Shown: positions 7,325 to 16,508 of the stretch, piece by piece
Position numbering within the stretch: position 1 is the first letter of the stretch
How the letters are laid out: each line of letters opens with the position of its first letter
NCBI RefSeq assembly: GCF_000367365.1
Contig: NZ_BARF01000098.1
Coordinates: 62,001 to 126,000 of the forward strand
Length of the DNA stretch: 64,000 nt
Direction of reading: 5' to 3'
Origin: Streptomyces prunicolor NBRC 13075
Lineage (GTDB): Bacteria > Actinomycetota > Actinomycetes > Streptomycetales > Streptomycetaceae
Notes under the pieces: generated by a model
Told to the model about the DNA's origin: nothing
The model's database searches: none
What the model saw: the letters and a program-made list of their open reading frames with translations, nothing else
Made by a program: the position numbers and the translations under genes

Positions 7325-9853
7325 TCAGCGGCGGGGCAGGGTGAGTTCGAACCAGACGGTCTTGCCCGTGGTCGTACGGCTGGCGCCCCATTCGCGGGCT
7401 AGTACGCCGACCAGGCGCAGGCCGCGGCCGAACTCGGCGTCGGGGCCCGCGCCGAGCAGGGACGGCAGGGTGGGGTCGTCGTCGTCCACCTCGCACAGCA
7501 GCGTGTCGCCGCGCACCAGGCGCAGTGCGACGCGGCGGCCGTGGGAGTGCCGTACGGCGTTGGTGACCAGCTCGCCCGCCAACAGGGCGGCGTTGTCGGC
7601 GAGTTTGGCCAGGCCCCACTCGTGGAGCTGTTCGCGGACCACCGCGCGGGCCCGGCCGGCCTCGACCGGGTCGAGGGTGAGCCGCCATTCGGCGACGTCG
7701 TCGGGCTCGATGCCGTTCAGGCGGGCCATCAGCAGTGCGACGTCGTCCTTGCGGCCACCGCGGGTGTTCAGGGTGCGGATGATGGTGTCGCACGCGTCGT
7801 CCATGGACGCGGCCGGATGCGCGGCCGACTCGCTCAGGGCCGCGAGTCCTACGCCGATGTCCTCGCCGCGCACCTCGACGAGACCGTCGGTGCACATCAC
7901 GAGCCGGTCGCCGGGCGCCACGCGCACGCGTACCGCCTCGAAGGGCACCCCGCCGACGCCGATGGGCGCACCGGTGGGCAGGTCGAGCAGCTCGCTGCGG
8001 CCGTCGTCGGCGCGCACGATCACCGGTGGGATGTGACCCGCGTTGGCGATGTGGAGTTCGCTCGCGATCGGGTCGTAGATCACGTACAGGCAGGTCGCGA
8101 GGTACGAGTCGCCGAGGCGCTGGGCCAAGTCGTCGAGGTTGCGCAGGAGTTGGGCGGGCGGCAGGTCCATGGCGGCCATGGTCTGCACGGCGGTGCGCAA
8201 CTGGCCCATCATCGCGGCCGAGTTGAGGCCGTGGCCCATGACGTCGCCGACGACGAGCGCGGTGCGGGCGCCGGGCAGTTTCACCGCGTCGAACCAGTCG
8301 CCGCCGACCCGTCCGAGCAGCGTGCCCGGCAGATAGCGGGTGGCTATGTCGCAGCCCGCCATGAGCGCCGGGATGTGCGGCAGCATGCTGTCCTGGAGGG
8401 TCTCGGCGACACTCTCCTGGTAGGTGTACATGCGCGCGTTGTCGAGCACCAGGCCCGCGCGGGCGGCGAGTTCGGCGCCGGTGACGCGGTCCATGTCGTT
8501 GAACTCGACGCGCTCCGGGTGGCGCAGCAGGATCATGAAGCCGAGGACGACATTGCGTGCCTTGAGCGGCACGACGAGCATGGAGCGGCCGGTGATCAGC
8601 GGCCTGATGTCGCGCTTCTCGAACTGCGAGGCGATCATGTGCCCCATCTGCTCGCTGATGCGCGGCACGAGGACGGGTTCGCCGGTGGTCATGCACTGGA
8701 AGAACGGGGTGTGCGCCGGGAACGGCATGGCCTCGCCGACCGGTACGACGTCGTCCCAGCGGCCGGGTTCGTCGGTGTGCTCCAGGGCGACCCGGTGCCA
8801 CATGGTGGTCGTGTCCGGCACACCGTCCGGGAACCCCTCACCGGCGACGACCTGTTCGCGGAGGTAGGTGCCGGCGACGTCCGTGAACTTGGGTACGACC
8901 GCCTTGCTGACCTCGATGATGGTCTGGGCGAGGTCGAGCGAGGTGCCGATGCGGCCGCTGACCTCGTTCAGGAACTCCAACCGCTCGCGTACGGCGACGT
9001 ATTCGAGGTCCTCGCCCTCGTCCGCGACCTCCTGCGGCGCCGGGAGTCCTTCGGCGACCGCGAGGGCGGCCCGCTCGCGGCGCGCCTTGCGCTCGGCGCG
9101 GCGGGCGACGCCCCAGTCGGGGGTCACCGGCACCCGCTCGTTCCGGCTGAACTCCAGGACGGGGTAGCCCAGTTCGAGGACCTGCGCGACGATGCGGGCG
9201 CTCTCGTCGACGCTCATGCTGGGCAGGATCTCGGGGAGCCTGCGGGCGAGTTCGTCGGCGCCGGGGAAGTCGGTGTGATGCGCGAAGCCGGGCGCTATGC
9301 GCTCGAAGGCACCGTCCCCTTCGGGGAGGTCCTGGCGCAGTCCGCCCGCGTCGGCGGCGAGCACCAGCAGCCGTTCCTGTCCGGGGCCGACGAGCGGGTA
9401 GGCCCACCACAGGACGTCCACGCGGTCGCTCCCCCAGCCTTCGGCCGGGCGGATCCCCATCTCGCTTCGCTCGGGGACGGTGAGGCGGGCGCGGCCCGCG
9501 GCCGGGTAGGAGAGCCGTCCGTCGAGGGAGGACTCCAGGTCGGGGCCCAGTCCGTCGTAGGCGGCGAACGCGCCGTAGGGACCGGTCTGTTCGTCCACGC
9601 CGTAGGGACCGGTCTCGTCTTCGTCGGGCAGGGCGCCGGAGACGGGGAGCAGGTCGAGGGCGGGCTGGCCGATGGCCTCTTCCCTGGTGGCGCCGAACAG
9701 GCGTCGGGCGCCGCGGCTCCAGTGGGAGACGAGGCCGTCGCGGTCGATCAGGATCACGGCCAGCGGGACGCGACCCGCCGCGGTGTGCTCCGTCACCACG
9801 TCGTCCCCGGCCCCGCGGCCGGGAGCTGCCTCCCGCTCGGTGCCACGGTCCAT
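7325..9853 (-). CDS. PAS-GAF-SpoIIE (PP2C) phosphatase with C-terminal anti-sigma-like ATPase domain
   Basis: An 842-residue multidomain signalling protein. In order: a PAS domain (about 28-80), a variable acidic linker, a GAF domain (about 300-470), a PP2C-like SpoIIE Ser/Thr phosphatase (about 490-695, with the metal-binding GDW and GDVMGHG motifs), and a HATPase_c domain of the RsbW/SpoIIAB type (about 705-842, with the ELVTNAVRH box and a GRGLRLV stretch). In this family the phosphatase acts on phosphorylated anti-anti-sigma factors and the ATPase domain can act as an anti-sigma kinase, linking a sensed signal to sigma-factor release. I took the ATG at 9853, preceded by GAGAGAGG; an in-frame ATG at 9958 would add 35 residues of low-quality sequence. 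No sigma or STAS gene is adjacent. Confidence 0.9.
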   Translation of the reverse strand: MDRGTEREAAPGRGAGDDVVTEHTAAGRVPLAVILIDRDGLVSHWSRGARRLFGATREEAIGQPALDLLPVSGALPDEDETGPYGVDEQTGPYGAFAAYDGLGPDLESSLDGRLSYPAAGRARLTVPERSEMGIRPAEGWGSDRVDVLWWAYPLVGPGQERLLVLAADAGGLRQDLPEGDGAFERIAPGFAHHTDFPGADELARRLPEILPSMSVDESARIVAQVLELGYPVLEFSRNERVPVTPDWGVARRAERKARRERAALAVAEGLPAPQEVADEGEDLEYVAVRERLEFLNEVSGRIGTSLDLAQTIIEVSKAVVPKFTDVAGTYLREQVVAGEGFPDGVPDTTTMWHRVALEHTDEPGRWDDVVPVGEAMPFPAHTPFFQCMTTGEPVLVPRISEQMGHMIASQFEKRDIRPLITGRSMLVVPLKARNVVLGFMILLRHPERVEFNDMDRVTGAELAARAGLVLDNARMYTYQESVAETLQDSMLPHIPALMAGCDIATRYLPGTLLGRVGGDWFDAVKLPGARTALVVGDVMGHGLNSAAMMGQLRTAVQTMAAMDLPPAQLLRNLDDLAQRLGDSYLATCLYVIYDPIASELHIANAGHIPPVIVRADDGRSELLDLPTGAPIGVGGVPFEAVRVRVAPGDRLVMCTDGLVEVRGEDIGVGLAALSESAAHPAASMDDACDTIIRTLNTRGGRKDDVALLMARLNGIEPDDVAEWRLTLDPVEAGRARAVVREQLHEWGLAKLADNAALLAGELVTNAVRHSHGRRVALRLVRGDTLLCEVDDDDPTLPSLLGAGPDAEFGRGLRLVGVLAREWGASRTTTGKTVWFELTLPRR

Positions 9854-10001
9854 GACCCAGGCCCTCTCTCCCCACGGCTCCGCAAGATCTGTGCCGCCAC
9901 TCACCACGCTACGGGGGCGGCCGGTGGCGATGTGTGGCATTCCTGGAATTGGTTCCACTCCATCGCACCGGCGTGCGCCTCCGTGCTCTGTGGGGCAGGA
10001 G

Positions 10002-12392
10002 TCAGTCCTCGTGGCCGAGTTGGAGATCGCGCTCGGTGCGTCCCCCGCCCGCCACTTGGAGCACGGTGGCCACGGGCGGGTACCCGGCGGCGATCACCGT
10101 GTACTCGCCGGAGGACAGGTCGATGAACCGGAACGTTCCGTCGGGCCCCGTGGTGAGGGTGTCCACGACGTTGCCCGCCGCGTCCAGCAGCGTCACGCGC
10201 GCGTCCTCGACGGGCCGTCCGCCGCTCGCCCTGACCGTGCCGCGCAGCACGGCGCCGCCGGCGAGTTCGACGTCCTGGCGGGTCTCGCGGGAGGCCTGGA
10301 CGCTGACGGGGAGCGCGGCCGGGCGGAACGCGGGCGCGCTGGCCGCGAGGGTGTACTCGCCGGCCACCAACTCGCTGATCACATAGGTGCCTTCGCGCCC
10401 GCTGCGAGTGCTGGCGACAACCTCGCCGTGCACGTTGGTGAGCGTTACGGCGGCCTCCCGCACCGGGGTGCCGTCCGCGGTCAGCACGCTCCCGGCGAGG
10501 CGTCCGGCGCCGCCGAGGACGACGTCCAACTCGACCGGCCGCTCGCCGACGGTCACGGACACCGCCTGCGGCTGGTGCCCACCGGCCGCCGCGATCAGGA
10601 CGTACGACCCGGAGCCGGGCGTCGACAGCGCGTACCGCCCGTCCGGGCCGCTGGCGCCGCGCCCGATCTGCTGTCCGGAGACGTCGATGAGGGTGAGCGC
10701 GGCCCGGGGTACGACGGTCCCGTCGGGGTGCTGCACCGTGCCGCAGACGGGGATTCCGGCCGCGTACGCCGAACGGGCCTGCGGGATCGGGGAGTTGAGG
10801 GGCGCGGCCTCGGACGTCTCGGCGGGGGCGTTGTGGGACACCAGGGGTTTCTCCTTGAGGAAGAAGGCGATGAGCAGGCCGAGGGCGAGCACCGGCACCA
10901 GGTAGAGGAAGATCCGCGGCATGGCGTCGGCGTACGCCTGGATGTAGCCGTCGCGCAGCGCCGGGGGCAGCGTGTGGACGAGCTGCGGGGTGATGGACTC
11001 GGGGTCGGGGAGGCCGGCGCCCGCGCGCGCGGGGATCCGGTCGCGGAGGGCGTCGGTGAGCCGGTTGGCAAAGAGGGTGCCGAAGATGGCGGCGCCGACG
11101 CTGCCGCCGATCTGCCGGAAGTAGTTGTTGGCGCTGGTGGCGGTGCCGAGGTCGGCGGGCCGTACGGAGTTCTGCACGGCGAGGACGAGGACGGGCATCA
11201 CCATGCCGATGCCGGCGCCGAGGACGGCCATCCAGACGCTGTACTGCAGCCGGGAGGTGTCGACTTCGAGGCGGGACAGCAGCCACATGCCGAGGGTGGC
11301 CAGCGCGCTGCCGAGGAGGGGGTAGATCTTGTAGCGGCCGGTGTGGCTGATGAGTTGGCCGGAGATGATCGACGCGCCGACGATGCCGCCCATCATGGGC
11401 AGCATCAGCAGTCCCGACTCGGTGGCGCTCGCCCCGTCGACCATCTGCAGGAAGGTCGGCAGATAGCTGGCGGCCCCGAACAGCGCGACCCCGATCACCA
11501 GGCCCACGAGAGCGGTGACGTTGAAGACGGCGTCCTTGAACAGCCGTAGCGGGATGAGGGGTTCGGGCGCGAGGCGCTCGGCGACGAGGAAGAGGACCGC
11601 GGCGGCCACGGCTCCGGCGCCGAGCCCGAGGATGACGCGCGAGCCCCAGGCGTACTCGGTCCCGCCCCAACTGGTCAGCAGCACCAGGCACGTTGAGGCG
11701 GCGGCGAGCAGCAGTGCGCCGAGGAGGTCGAGGCGCGCCTTGACGGTGGGCTTCGGCAGCTTCAGTACGACGGTGACGACGGCGAACGTCACCACGCCGA
11801 ACGGCACGTTGATGTAGAAGCACCAGCGCCAGGAGAGGTGGTCGGTGAAGTAGCCGCCGAGCAACGGCCCTGCCACGGAGGCGAGTCCGAAGGTGGCGCC
11901 GATCAGGCCCATGAACCGGCCGCGCTCCCGGGGCGGCACGATGTCCGCGATGATCGCCTGCACGCCGATCATGAGACCGCCCGCGCCGATGCCCTGCACC
12001 GCGCGGAAGGCGATGAGTTGGTCCATGGACTGGGCGCGGCCCGAGAGCGCGGAGCCGATGACGAAGACGCCGATCGCGAACTGGAACACGCTCTTGCGGC
12101 CGAGGAGGTCGCCGAGTTTGCCGTAGACCGGCAGGCCGACCGTGGAGGTGAGGAGGTAGGCGGTGATCGCCCAGGACATCTTCTCCAGGCCGTGCAGTTC
12201 GCCGACGATCTTCGGAAGCGCGGTGGCGACGATCATCTGGTCGAGGGCCGCGAGGAGCAGCGCGAGCATCAGGCCGAGGAACACCAACCGCACGCGGCGC
12301 GGGCTCAGTTCGGCCTTGTCGACGGGTGCGGGGACCGGTGTCTCCGGGGGCGCCGGGGCCTGTTCGTCCTGCACCAGAGTCGTCCCGCCCAC
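10002..12392 (-). CDS. DHA2-type MFS multidrug exporter fused to C-terminal carboxypeptidase-regulatory-like repeats
   Basis: A 796-residue membrane protein. Residues about 35-500 form a 14-helix major facilitator of the EmrB/QacA (DHA2) group, with the motif A-like GKLGDLLGRKSVF and the early LDQMIVATALPKI signature; these export drugs or metabolites by proton antiport. The last 270 residues or so are not transporter: they hold three to four Ig-like carboxypeptidase regulatory domain repeats, each with a G-x-V-x-x-x-D/P-G start and a G-x-Y-x-L/V end, the last being GTVRASGGRPVEDARVTLLD...YTVIAAGYPP. That fusion is unusual for this transporter class. The GTG at 12392 has GGGGAG 6 nt upstream; the longer open frame to 12665 is shadow sequence. 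Confidence 0.85.
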   Translation of the reverse strand: MGGTTLVQDEQAPAPPETPVPAPVDKAELSPRRVRLVFLGLMLALLLAALDQMIVATALPKIVGELHGLEKMSWAITAYLLTSTVGLPVYGKLGDLLGRKSVFQFAIGVFVIGSALSGRAQSMDQLIAFRAVQGIGAGGLMIGVQAIIADIVPPRERGRFMGLIGATFGLASVAGPLLGGYFTDHLSWRWCFYINVPFGVVTFAVVTVVLKLPKPTVKARLDLLGALLLAAASTCLVLLTSWGGTEYAWGSRVILGLGAGAVAAAVLFLVAERLAPEPLIPLRLFKDAVFNVTALVGLVIGVALFGAASYLPTFLQMVDGASATESGLLMLPMMGGIVGASIISGQLISHTGRYKIYPLLGSALATLGMWLLSRLEVDTSRLQYSVWMAVLGAGIGMVMPVLVLAVQNSVRPADLGTATSANNYFRQIGGSVGAAIFGTLFANRLTDALRDRIPARAGAGLPDPESITPQLVHTLPPALRDGYIQAYADAMPRIFLYLVPVLALGLLIAFFLKEKPLVSHNAPAETSEAAPLNSPIPQARSAYAAGIPVCGTVQHPDGTVVPRAALTLIDVSGQQIGRGASGPDGRYALSTPGSGSYVLIAAAGGHQPQAVSVTVGERPVELDVVLGGAGRLAGSVLTADGTPVREAAVTLTNVHGEVVASTRSGREGTYVISELVAGEYTLAASAPAFRPAALPVSVQASRETRQDVELAGGAVLRGTVRASGGRPVEDARVTLLDAAGNVVDTLTTGPDGTFRFIDLSSGEYTVIAAGYPPVATVLQVAGGGRTERDLQLGHED

Positions 12393-12558
12393 GTACCGCT
12401 CCCCTCGTCGCGCCTGCCGCACAATTCCCGCTTTAGGCGACAACTGTGAGCAAGCGTGACGAGTTACGGCGTACGCCCGGCTCGCACGGAGATCCACTCG
12501 AACCGGTGAGGGACGCGGCCGGAGCGTCAACGCGCCCTGGCGGCTTGGCCCTTGGGGC

Positions 12559-13002
12559 CTACTTCTCGACCTCGGCGGCGAGCCTGTCGAGGACCAGGTC
12601 GTAGATGCGGGCGAGGCCCTTGGGGGCGAAGGTGCGCTCGAAGAAGCCGCCGATGCCGGTGGCACCGTTCCAGGTGCTGGTCACGACGACGCGGGACTTG
12701 CCCTCGCCGGCCGGGGTGACCCGCCAGGTGGTGACCATGGTGGAGTTGCGGTCCTTCTCAACCAGTTCGCCGTCGGTGGGCTCGCCGACCTCCAGGAGGC
12801 AGTCGCGGACGCGCTTGCTGGTGGCCTGGAGCTTCCAGTGGACGAGAGTGCCCTCGCCGTCGCCGCCCTCGCGCACCTCGTACTCGCTGAACTGCTCGGG
12901 CAGCACCTTCGCGCGCGTGCCGCTGTAGTCGGCGAGGGCGTCGAAGACAGCCTCCGCGTCGGCTGCGACGACCCGCTCGGTAGTCGCCTCGACCTGCGCC
13001 AT
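12559..13002 (-). CDS. SRPBCC (START-like) family protein
   Basis: A 147-residue soluble protein with the polyketide-cyclase/SRPBCC helix-grip fold: it opens with a VEATTERVVAADAEAVFDALADY segment and ends in the long C-terminal helix typical of the fold (FAPKGLARIYDLVLDRLAAEVEK). Members bind hydrophobic ligands; this small stand-alone form has no known reaction. GGAGG lies 6 nt before the ATG at 13002, which fixes the start; the MSWRKP extension upstream lacks one. It is divergent from the radical SAM gene with 180 bp between the two start codons. Confidence 0.75.
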   Translation of the reverse strand: MAQVEATTERVVAADAEAVFDALADYSGTRAKVLPEQFSEYEVREGGDGEGTLVHWKLQATSKRVRDCLLEVGEPTDGELVEKDRNSTMVTTWRVTPAGEGKSRVVVTSTWNGATGIGGFFERTFAPKGLARIYDLVLDRLAAEVEK

Positions 13003-13120
13003 CGGTTTCCTCCAGGACATGAGTCAGGACATCGGTTCTCGGGGTCGGGGCAAGCCAACCACCCCCGCCCACGGCCACCCAAATCGGGGTGCCTCAAGGC
13101 GTCGGAAGCGATCGGGAATG

Positions 13121-13152
13121 ACACTTGCACAGTAATTCGAACAAGTGTTTCA
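13121..13152. promoter_or_regulatory. LexA-like box inside a 7-bp-arm inverted repeat
   Basis: TCGAACAAGTGTTTCA at 13137-13152 matches 10 of the 12 defined positions of the actinobacterial SOS box TCGAAC-N4-GTTCGA. Overlapping it is a second symmetry, ACACTTG (13121-13127) with CAAGTGT (13142-13148). The element ends 30 bp before the radical SAM start codon, a position where a repressor would act. Confidence 0.45.
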
Positions 13153-13182
13153 CTCGGAGGGCAGGCCTACTTAGGAGGCGTC

Positions 13183-14229
13183 ATGCGCTGGGAGAACCTC
13201 ACCGTCGAGTCCGGCGGCCACAGCCGGGCGGCCGACGCCGCACTGTTCGGCGCGGACGCCGTGGTCAGCCGTACCTTCGACACACCAGAGTTCCGCGGGA
13301 TCACCTTCCACGAGGTGCGGGCCCGCTCGATCATCAACCGGGTGCCGGGGGCCTCCCGCATGCCCTTCGAGTGGACGGTCAACCCGTACCGGGGCTGCTC
13401 GCACGCGTGCGTGTACTGCTTCGCCCGCAAGTCGCACAGCTACCTGGACCTCGACACCGGCCTCGGCTTCGACTCGCAGATCGTGGTCAAGGTGAACGCG
13501 CCGGACCTGCTGCGCCGCCAGCTCGGCTCCCGGCGCTGGCTGGGCGAGCACATAGCGATGGGCACGAACGTCGACTGCTACCAGCGCGCGGAGGGCCGCT
13601 ACCGGCTGATGCCGGGCATCCTCGGCGCCCTGCGCGACCACGCGAACCCCTTCTCGATCCTGACGAAGGGCACGCTGATCCTGCGCGACCTGGACCTCCT
13701 GGTGCAGGCCTCCGAGGTCACCGACGTCGGCATCTCGGTCTCCGTCGGCTTCACCGACCCGGCGCTGTGGCGCACGGTGGAGCCCGGCACGCCCTCCCCG
13801 GAGCGGCGCCTGGACGCCGTACGGACCCTGACCGAGCACGGCATCGACGTCGGGGTGCTGATGGCCCCGGTGATCCCCTTCCTGAGCGACCACCCGGCCC
13901 AACTGCGCGCCACCGTAAGGGCGATAGCGGCCTCCGGGGCCAGCTCGGTGACTCCCCTGGTGCTGCATCTGCGGCCCGGCGCCCGCGAGTGGTTCATGGC
14001 CTGGCTCGGGCAGCACCACCCGCATCTGGTCCGCCGTTACGAGCGGCTGTACGCGGAGGGCGCGTACGCCCCGAAGTGGTACCAGCGCCGGATCACCCGT
14101 CAGGTCCACGACCTGGCGCAGGAGTACGGCATCGGTCCCGCGCGCGCGGGGATGCCGCGCCGGATTCCCGAGCCGCCGGACCCCGCGGACGAGCCGGTTT
14201 CCGAGCCGACGCAGCTCACTCTGATCTGA
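13183..14229 (+). CDS. Rv2578c-family radical SAM protein (SplB-like)
   Basis: A 348-residue protein with the radical SAM cluster motif CSHACVYC (CX3CX2C, about residues 72-79) that ligates a [4Fe-4S] cluster and generates the 5'-deoxyadenosyl radical, followed by a TIM-barrel core (IAMGTNVDCYQRAEGRYRL, ISVSVGFTDPALW). It belongs to the COG1533/SplB-related group named after M. tuberculosis Rv2578c; spore photoproduct lyase is the nearest characterised relative, but the reaction of this branch is unknown. AGGAGG 4 nt before the ATG is a near-perfect ribosome binding site. A LexA-like box upstream suggests induction by DNA damage, in line with a DNA-repair role. Confidence 0.85.
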   Translation: MRWENLTVESGGHSRAADAALFGADAVVSRTFDTPEFRGITFHEVRARSIINRVPGASRMPFEWTVNPYRGCSHACVYCFARKSHSYLDLDTGLGFDSQIVVKVNAPDLLRRQLGSRRWLGEHIAMGTNVDCYQRAEGRYRLMPGILGALRDHANPFSILTKGTLILRDLDLLVQASEVTDVGISVSVGFTDPALWRTVEPGTPSPERRLDAVRTLTEHGIDVGVLMAPVIPFLSDHPAQLRATVRAIAASGASSVTPLVLHLRPGAREWFMAWLGQHHPHLVRRYERLYAEGAYAPKWYQRRITRQVHDLAQEYGIGPARAGMPRRIPEPPDPADEPVSEPTQLTLI

Positions 14230-14404
14230 GGGCGACGGTCTGCGGGCGTTTCTCAGCGATCCGAGGGCGTTCGAGCGCATCCGGCGGCCCAATTGGGTCA
14301 AGTATCGGCCGAACAGGTTCTTCCGCCCCGAGTATTCGGGACTATGCGGCGAGGACCGACCGCGAGAAGCCGCGGTCCGCTGCCTCTCCGCCCTGGGAGG
14401 ACTC

Positions 14405-15985
14405 ATGAGAAAACGCGTAGCCGTACTGTGCGGTGCCGCCGTCGTCGTGGCCGGGACGGTCACCGCGCTCCCCGCCGACGCGAGCACCGCGCACCCCACG
14501 ACCACCGTCCGGACGGCGAAGCTCAGCTGGAAGAGCTGCGCCACCACCGACTACCCGACGCTCCAGTGTTCGAGCGTCAAGGTCCCCCTGGACCACGCGA
14601 ACCCGCACGGCGGGCAGATCTCGCTCGCCCTGTCCCGCGTCCCGCACACCGCGAAGACCTACCAGGGCCCGCTGCTGGTCAACCCCGGCGGCCCCGGCGG
14701 CAGTGGGCTGACCCTCGCGGGCTTCGTCGCGTCCTCGCTGCCCAAGGCGGTGGCGTCCCAGTACGACGTCATCGGCTTCGACCCGCGCGGCGTCGGCAAG
14801 AGCACTCCCGCCCTCGACTGCAAGCCCGGCTACTTCAACCCGGTCCGCCCCGACTCGGTGCCGAGCACCCCGGCGCTGGAAAAGGCCAACCTCACGCGCG
14901 TGAAGGCGTACGCGGCGGCCTGCGGCAAGAAGTACGCGAGCGTGCTGCCGTACATCGACACGATCAGCGCCGTGCAGGACATGGACTCGATCCGAGCAGC
15001 ACTCGGCGCGAAGAAGATCAACTACTTCGGTTACTCGTACGGCACCTACCTGGGCGCGGTGTACGCGAAGCTCTTCCCGGAGCGCGTACGTCGCCTGGTC
15101 CTGGACTCCATCGTCGATCCCACGGGCGTCTGGTACGACGACAACCTCGGCCAGGACTACGCCTTCAACGACCGCCAGCAGGCGCTCATGGCGTGGATCG
15201 CGAAGTACGACTCGACGTACAAGCTCGGTACCGACCCGGCCAAGATCGAGGCCAAGTGGTACGCGATGCGGAAGGCGCTGGCCAAGAAGCCGGCCGGCGG
15301 GAAGGTGGGGGCCTCCGAGCTGGAGGACACCTACATCCCCGGCGGGTACTACAACGGCTACTGGCCTTATCTCGCCGAGGCGTTCGCGGCCTACGTGAAC
15401 GACAAGAACGCCGATCCGCTGGTCGAGGCATACGACAACTTCGCCGCGATCGACGCCTCCGGAGACAACGGGTACAGCGTCTACACGTCGGTGCAGTGCC
15501 GTGACGCGTCCTGGCCGCGCGACTGGAACCAGTGGCGCAAGGACAACTGGGCGGCCTACGACAAGGCGCCGTTCATGGTGTGGAACAACGCCTGGTACAA
15601 CGCGCCGTGCGCGTTCTGGCCGACGCGGACGAAGCAGCCGATCAACATCGCCAACGGCAAGCTGCCGCCCGTGCTGCTGTTCCAGGCGACGAACGACGCG
15701 GCCACTCCGTACGAGGGCGGCGCCACGGTCCACCAACTCCTGGCCGACTCCAGCTTCGTGGTCGAGCAGGGCGGCGGTAACCACGGCATCACGCTGAGCG
15801 GGAACGCCTGCCTGGACAAGTACCTGGCGACGTATCTGACCAACGGCAAGGTGCCGCGCAGCGGCGGCGAGGTCGACGCGGTGTGCCAGAAGACGCCGGA
15901 CCCGAAGCCACTGACCACGGCGAAGTCGGCGACGAGCACGGCACATGGCTCGACGCTGCACGGCTTGTTGGGCTTCCGCGGCTGA
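14405..15985 (+). CDS. Secreted alpha/beta-hydrolase, tripeptidyl aminopeptidase-like (S33 family)
   Basis: A 526-residue exported peptidase. Residues 1-27 are a signal peptide (basic start, hydrophobic core, ending PADASTA). The alpha/beta-hydrolase core shows the oxyanion stretch LLVNPGGPGGSG, the conserved DPRGVGKS, and the nucleophile elbow GYSYGTYLG (Ser at about 218). The catalytic His is probably in GGGNHGI near residue 463, inside the C-terminal TAP-like domain. This is the Streptomyces Tap/SlpD/SlpE type that removes N-terminal tripeptides from extracellular proteins. GGGAGG precedes the ATG by 5 nt. The gene stands alone and ends at a strong terminator. Confidence 0.9.
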   Translation: MRKRVAVLCGAAVVVAGTVTALPADASTAHPTTTVRTAKLSWKSCATTDYPTLQCSSVKVPLDHANPHGGQISLALSRVPHTAKTYQGPLLVNPGGPGGSGLTLAGFVASSLPKAVASQYDVIGFDPRGVGKSTPALDCKPGYFNPVRPDSVPSTPALEKANLTRVKAYAAACGKKYASVLPYIDTISAVQDMDSIRAALGAKKINYFGYSYGTYLGAVYAKLFPERVRRLVLDSIVDPTGVWYDDNLGQDYAFNDRQQALMAWIAKYDSTYKLGTDPAKIEAKWYAMRKALAKKPAGGKVGASELEDTYIPGGYYNGYWPYLAEAFAAYVNDKNADPLVEAYDNFAAIDASGDNGYSVYTSVQCRDASWPRDWNQWRKDNWAAYDKAPFMVWNNAWYNAPCAFWPTRTKQPINIANGKLPPVLLFQATNDAATPYEGGATVHQLLADSSFVVEQGGGNHGITLSGNACLDKYLATYLTNGKVPRSGGEVDAVCQKTPDPKPLTTAKSATSTAHGSTLHGLLGFRG

Positions 15986-16009
15986 GCACGACCGAGCAGG
16001 GCTGAGTAC

Positions 16010-16048
16010 TGCCCACCGTCCCCGTCGGTCCGTCGGGGACGGTGGGCA
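16010..16048 (+). terminator. Strong hairpin terminator after the secreted peptidase gene
   Basis: A perfect 15-bp inverted repeat (TGCCCACCGTCCCCG at 16010-16024 and its complement at 16034-16048) with a 9-nt loop begins 25 bp past the stop codon. There is no run of T, as is common for terminators in this high-GC group. Confidence 0.75.
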
Positions 16049-16083
16049 TCCTCGTTGTCAGACCCATGGTCCACGATGGACGC

Positions 16084-16491
16084 ATGAGTGAACTGACGAG
16101 GATCCCCGCCCCCGACGGCGTCGCCCCCGCGACGGCCTACACGCACGTCGTCATGGGCACCGGCCGCTTCGTCGCGGTCTCCGGCCAACTCGCCCTGGAC
16201 GAGGACGGCAAGCTCGTCGGCGAGGGCAACGCGGCGGCCCAGGCCCGCCAGGTCTTCGAGAACCTCCGCCGCTGCCTCGCCTCAGCGGACGCCACCTTCG
16301 ACGACGTGGTCAAACTGACCTACTTCGTCACGGACATGGCCCACATGCCGGCGATCCGCGAGGCCCGCGCGGCACACATACCCGACGACCGGCTCCCCGC
16401 CGCCTCGGCCGTACAGGTCGCCGCGCTGGTGCGACCGGAGTTCCTGATGGAGATCGAGGCGTTCGCGGTGGTGGGCGGATACAACGCGTAG
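16084..16491 (+). CDS. ridA: RidA family protein (enamine/imine deaminase)
   Basis: A 135-residue member of the YjgF/YER057c/UK114 family, which hydrolyses reactive 2-aminoacrylate and related imines formed by PLP enzymes. The C-terminal signature VRPEFLMEIEAFAV carries the conserved Arg (about 116) and Glu expected in the trimer-interface active site, so a true RidA-type activity is plausible. The ATG at 16084 is favoured over one six codons upstream because a CACGAT hexamer lies exactly 6 nt before it, fitting a leaderless transcript; no good ribosome binding site is seen for either. It follows the peptidase gene's terminator, so it probably has its own promoter. Confidence 0.85.
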   Translation: MSELTRIPAPDGVAPATAYTHVVMGTGRFVAVSGQLALDEDGKLVGEGNAAAQARQVFENLRRCLASADATFDDVVKLTYFVTDMAHMPAIREARAAHIPDDRLPAASAVQVAALVRPEFLMEIEAFAVVGGYNA

Positions 16492-16508
16492 GGGACGGGG
16501 CGAACTGC

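Noticed and set aside
7541..10126. Very long open frame (861 codons) on the + strand opposite the SpoIIE phosphatase gene
   Set aside because: It is the GC-bias shadow of the phosphatase frame: no ribosome binding site, low-complexity Gly/Val/Arg composition, no known domain. Similar shadows oppose the dehydrogenase, mutase and glucanase genes.
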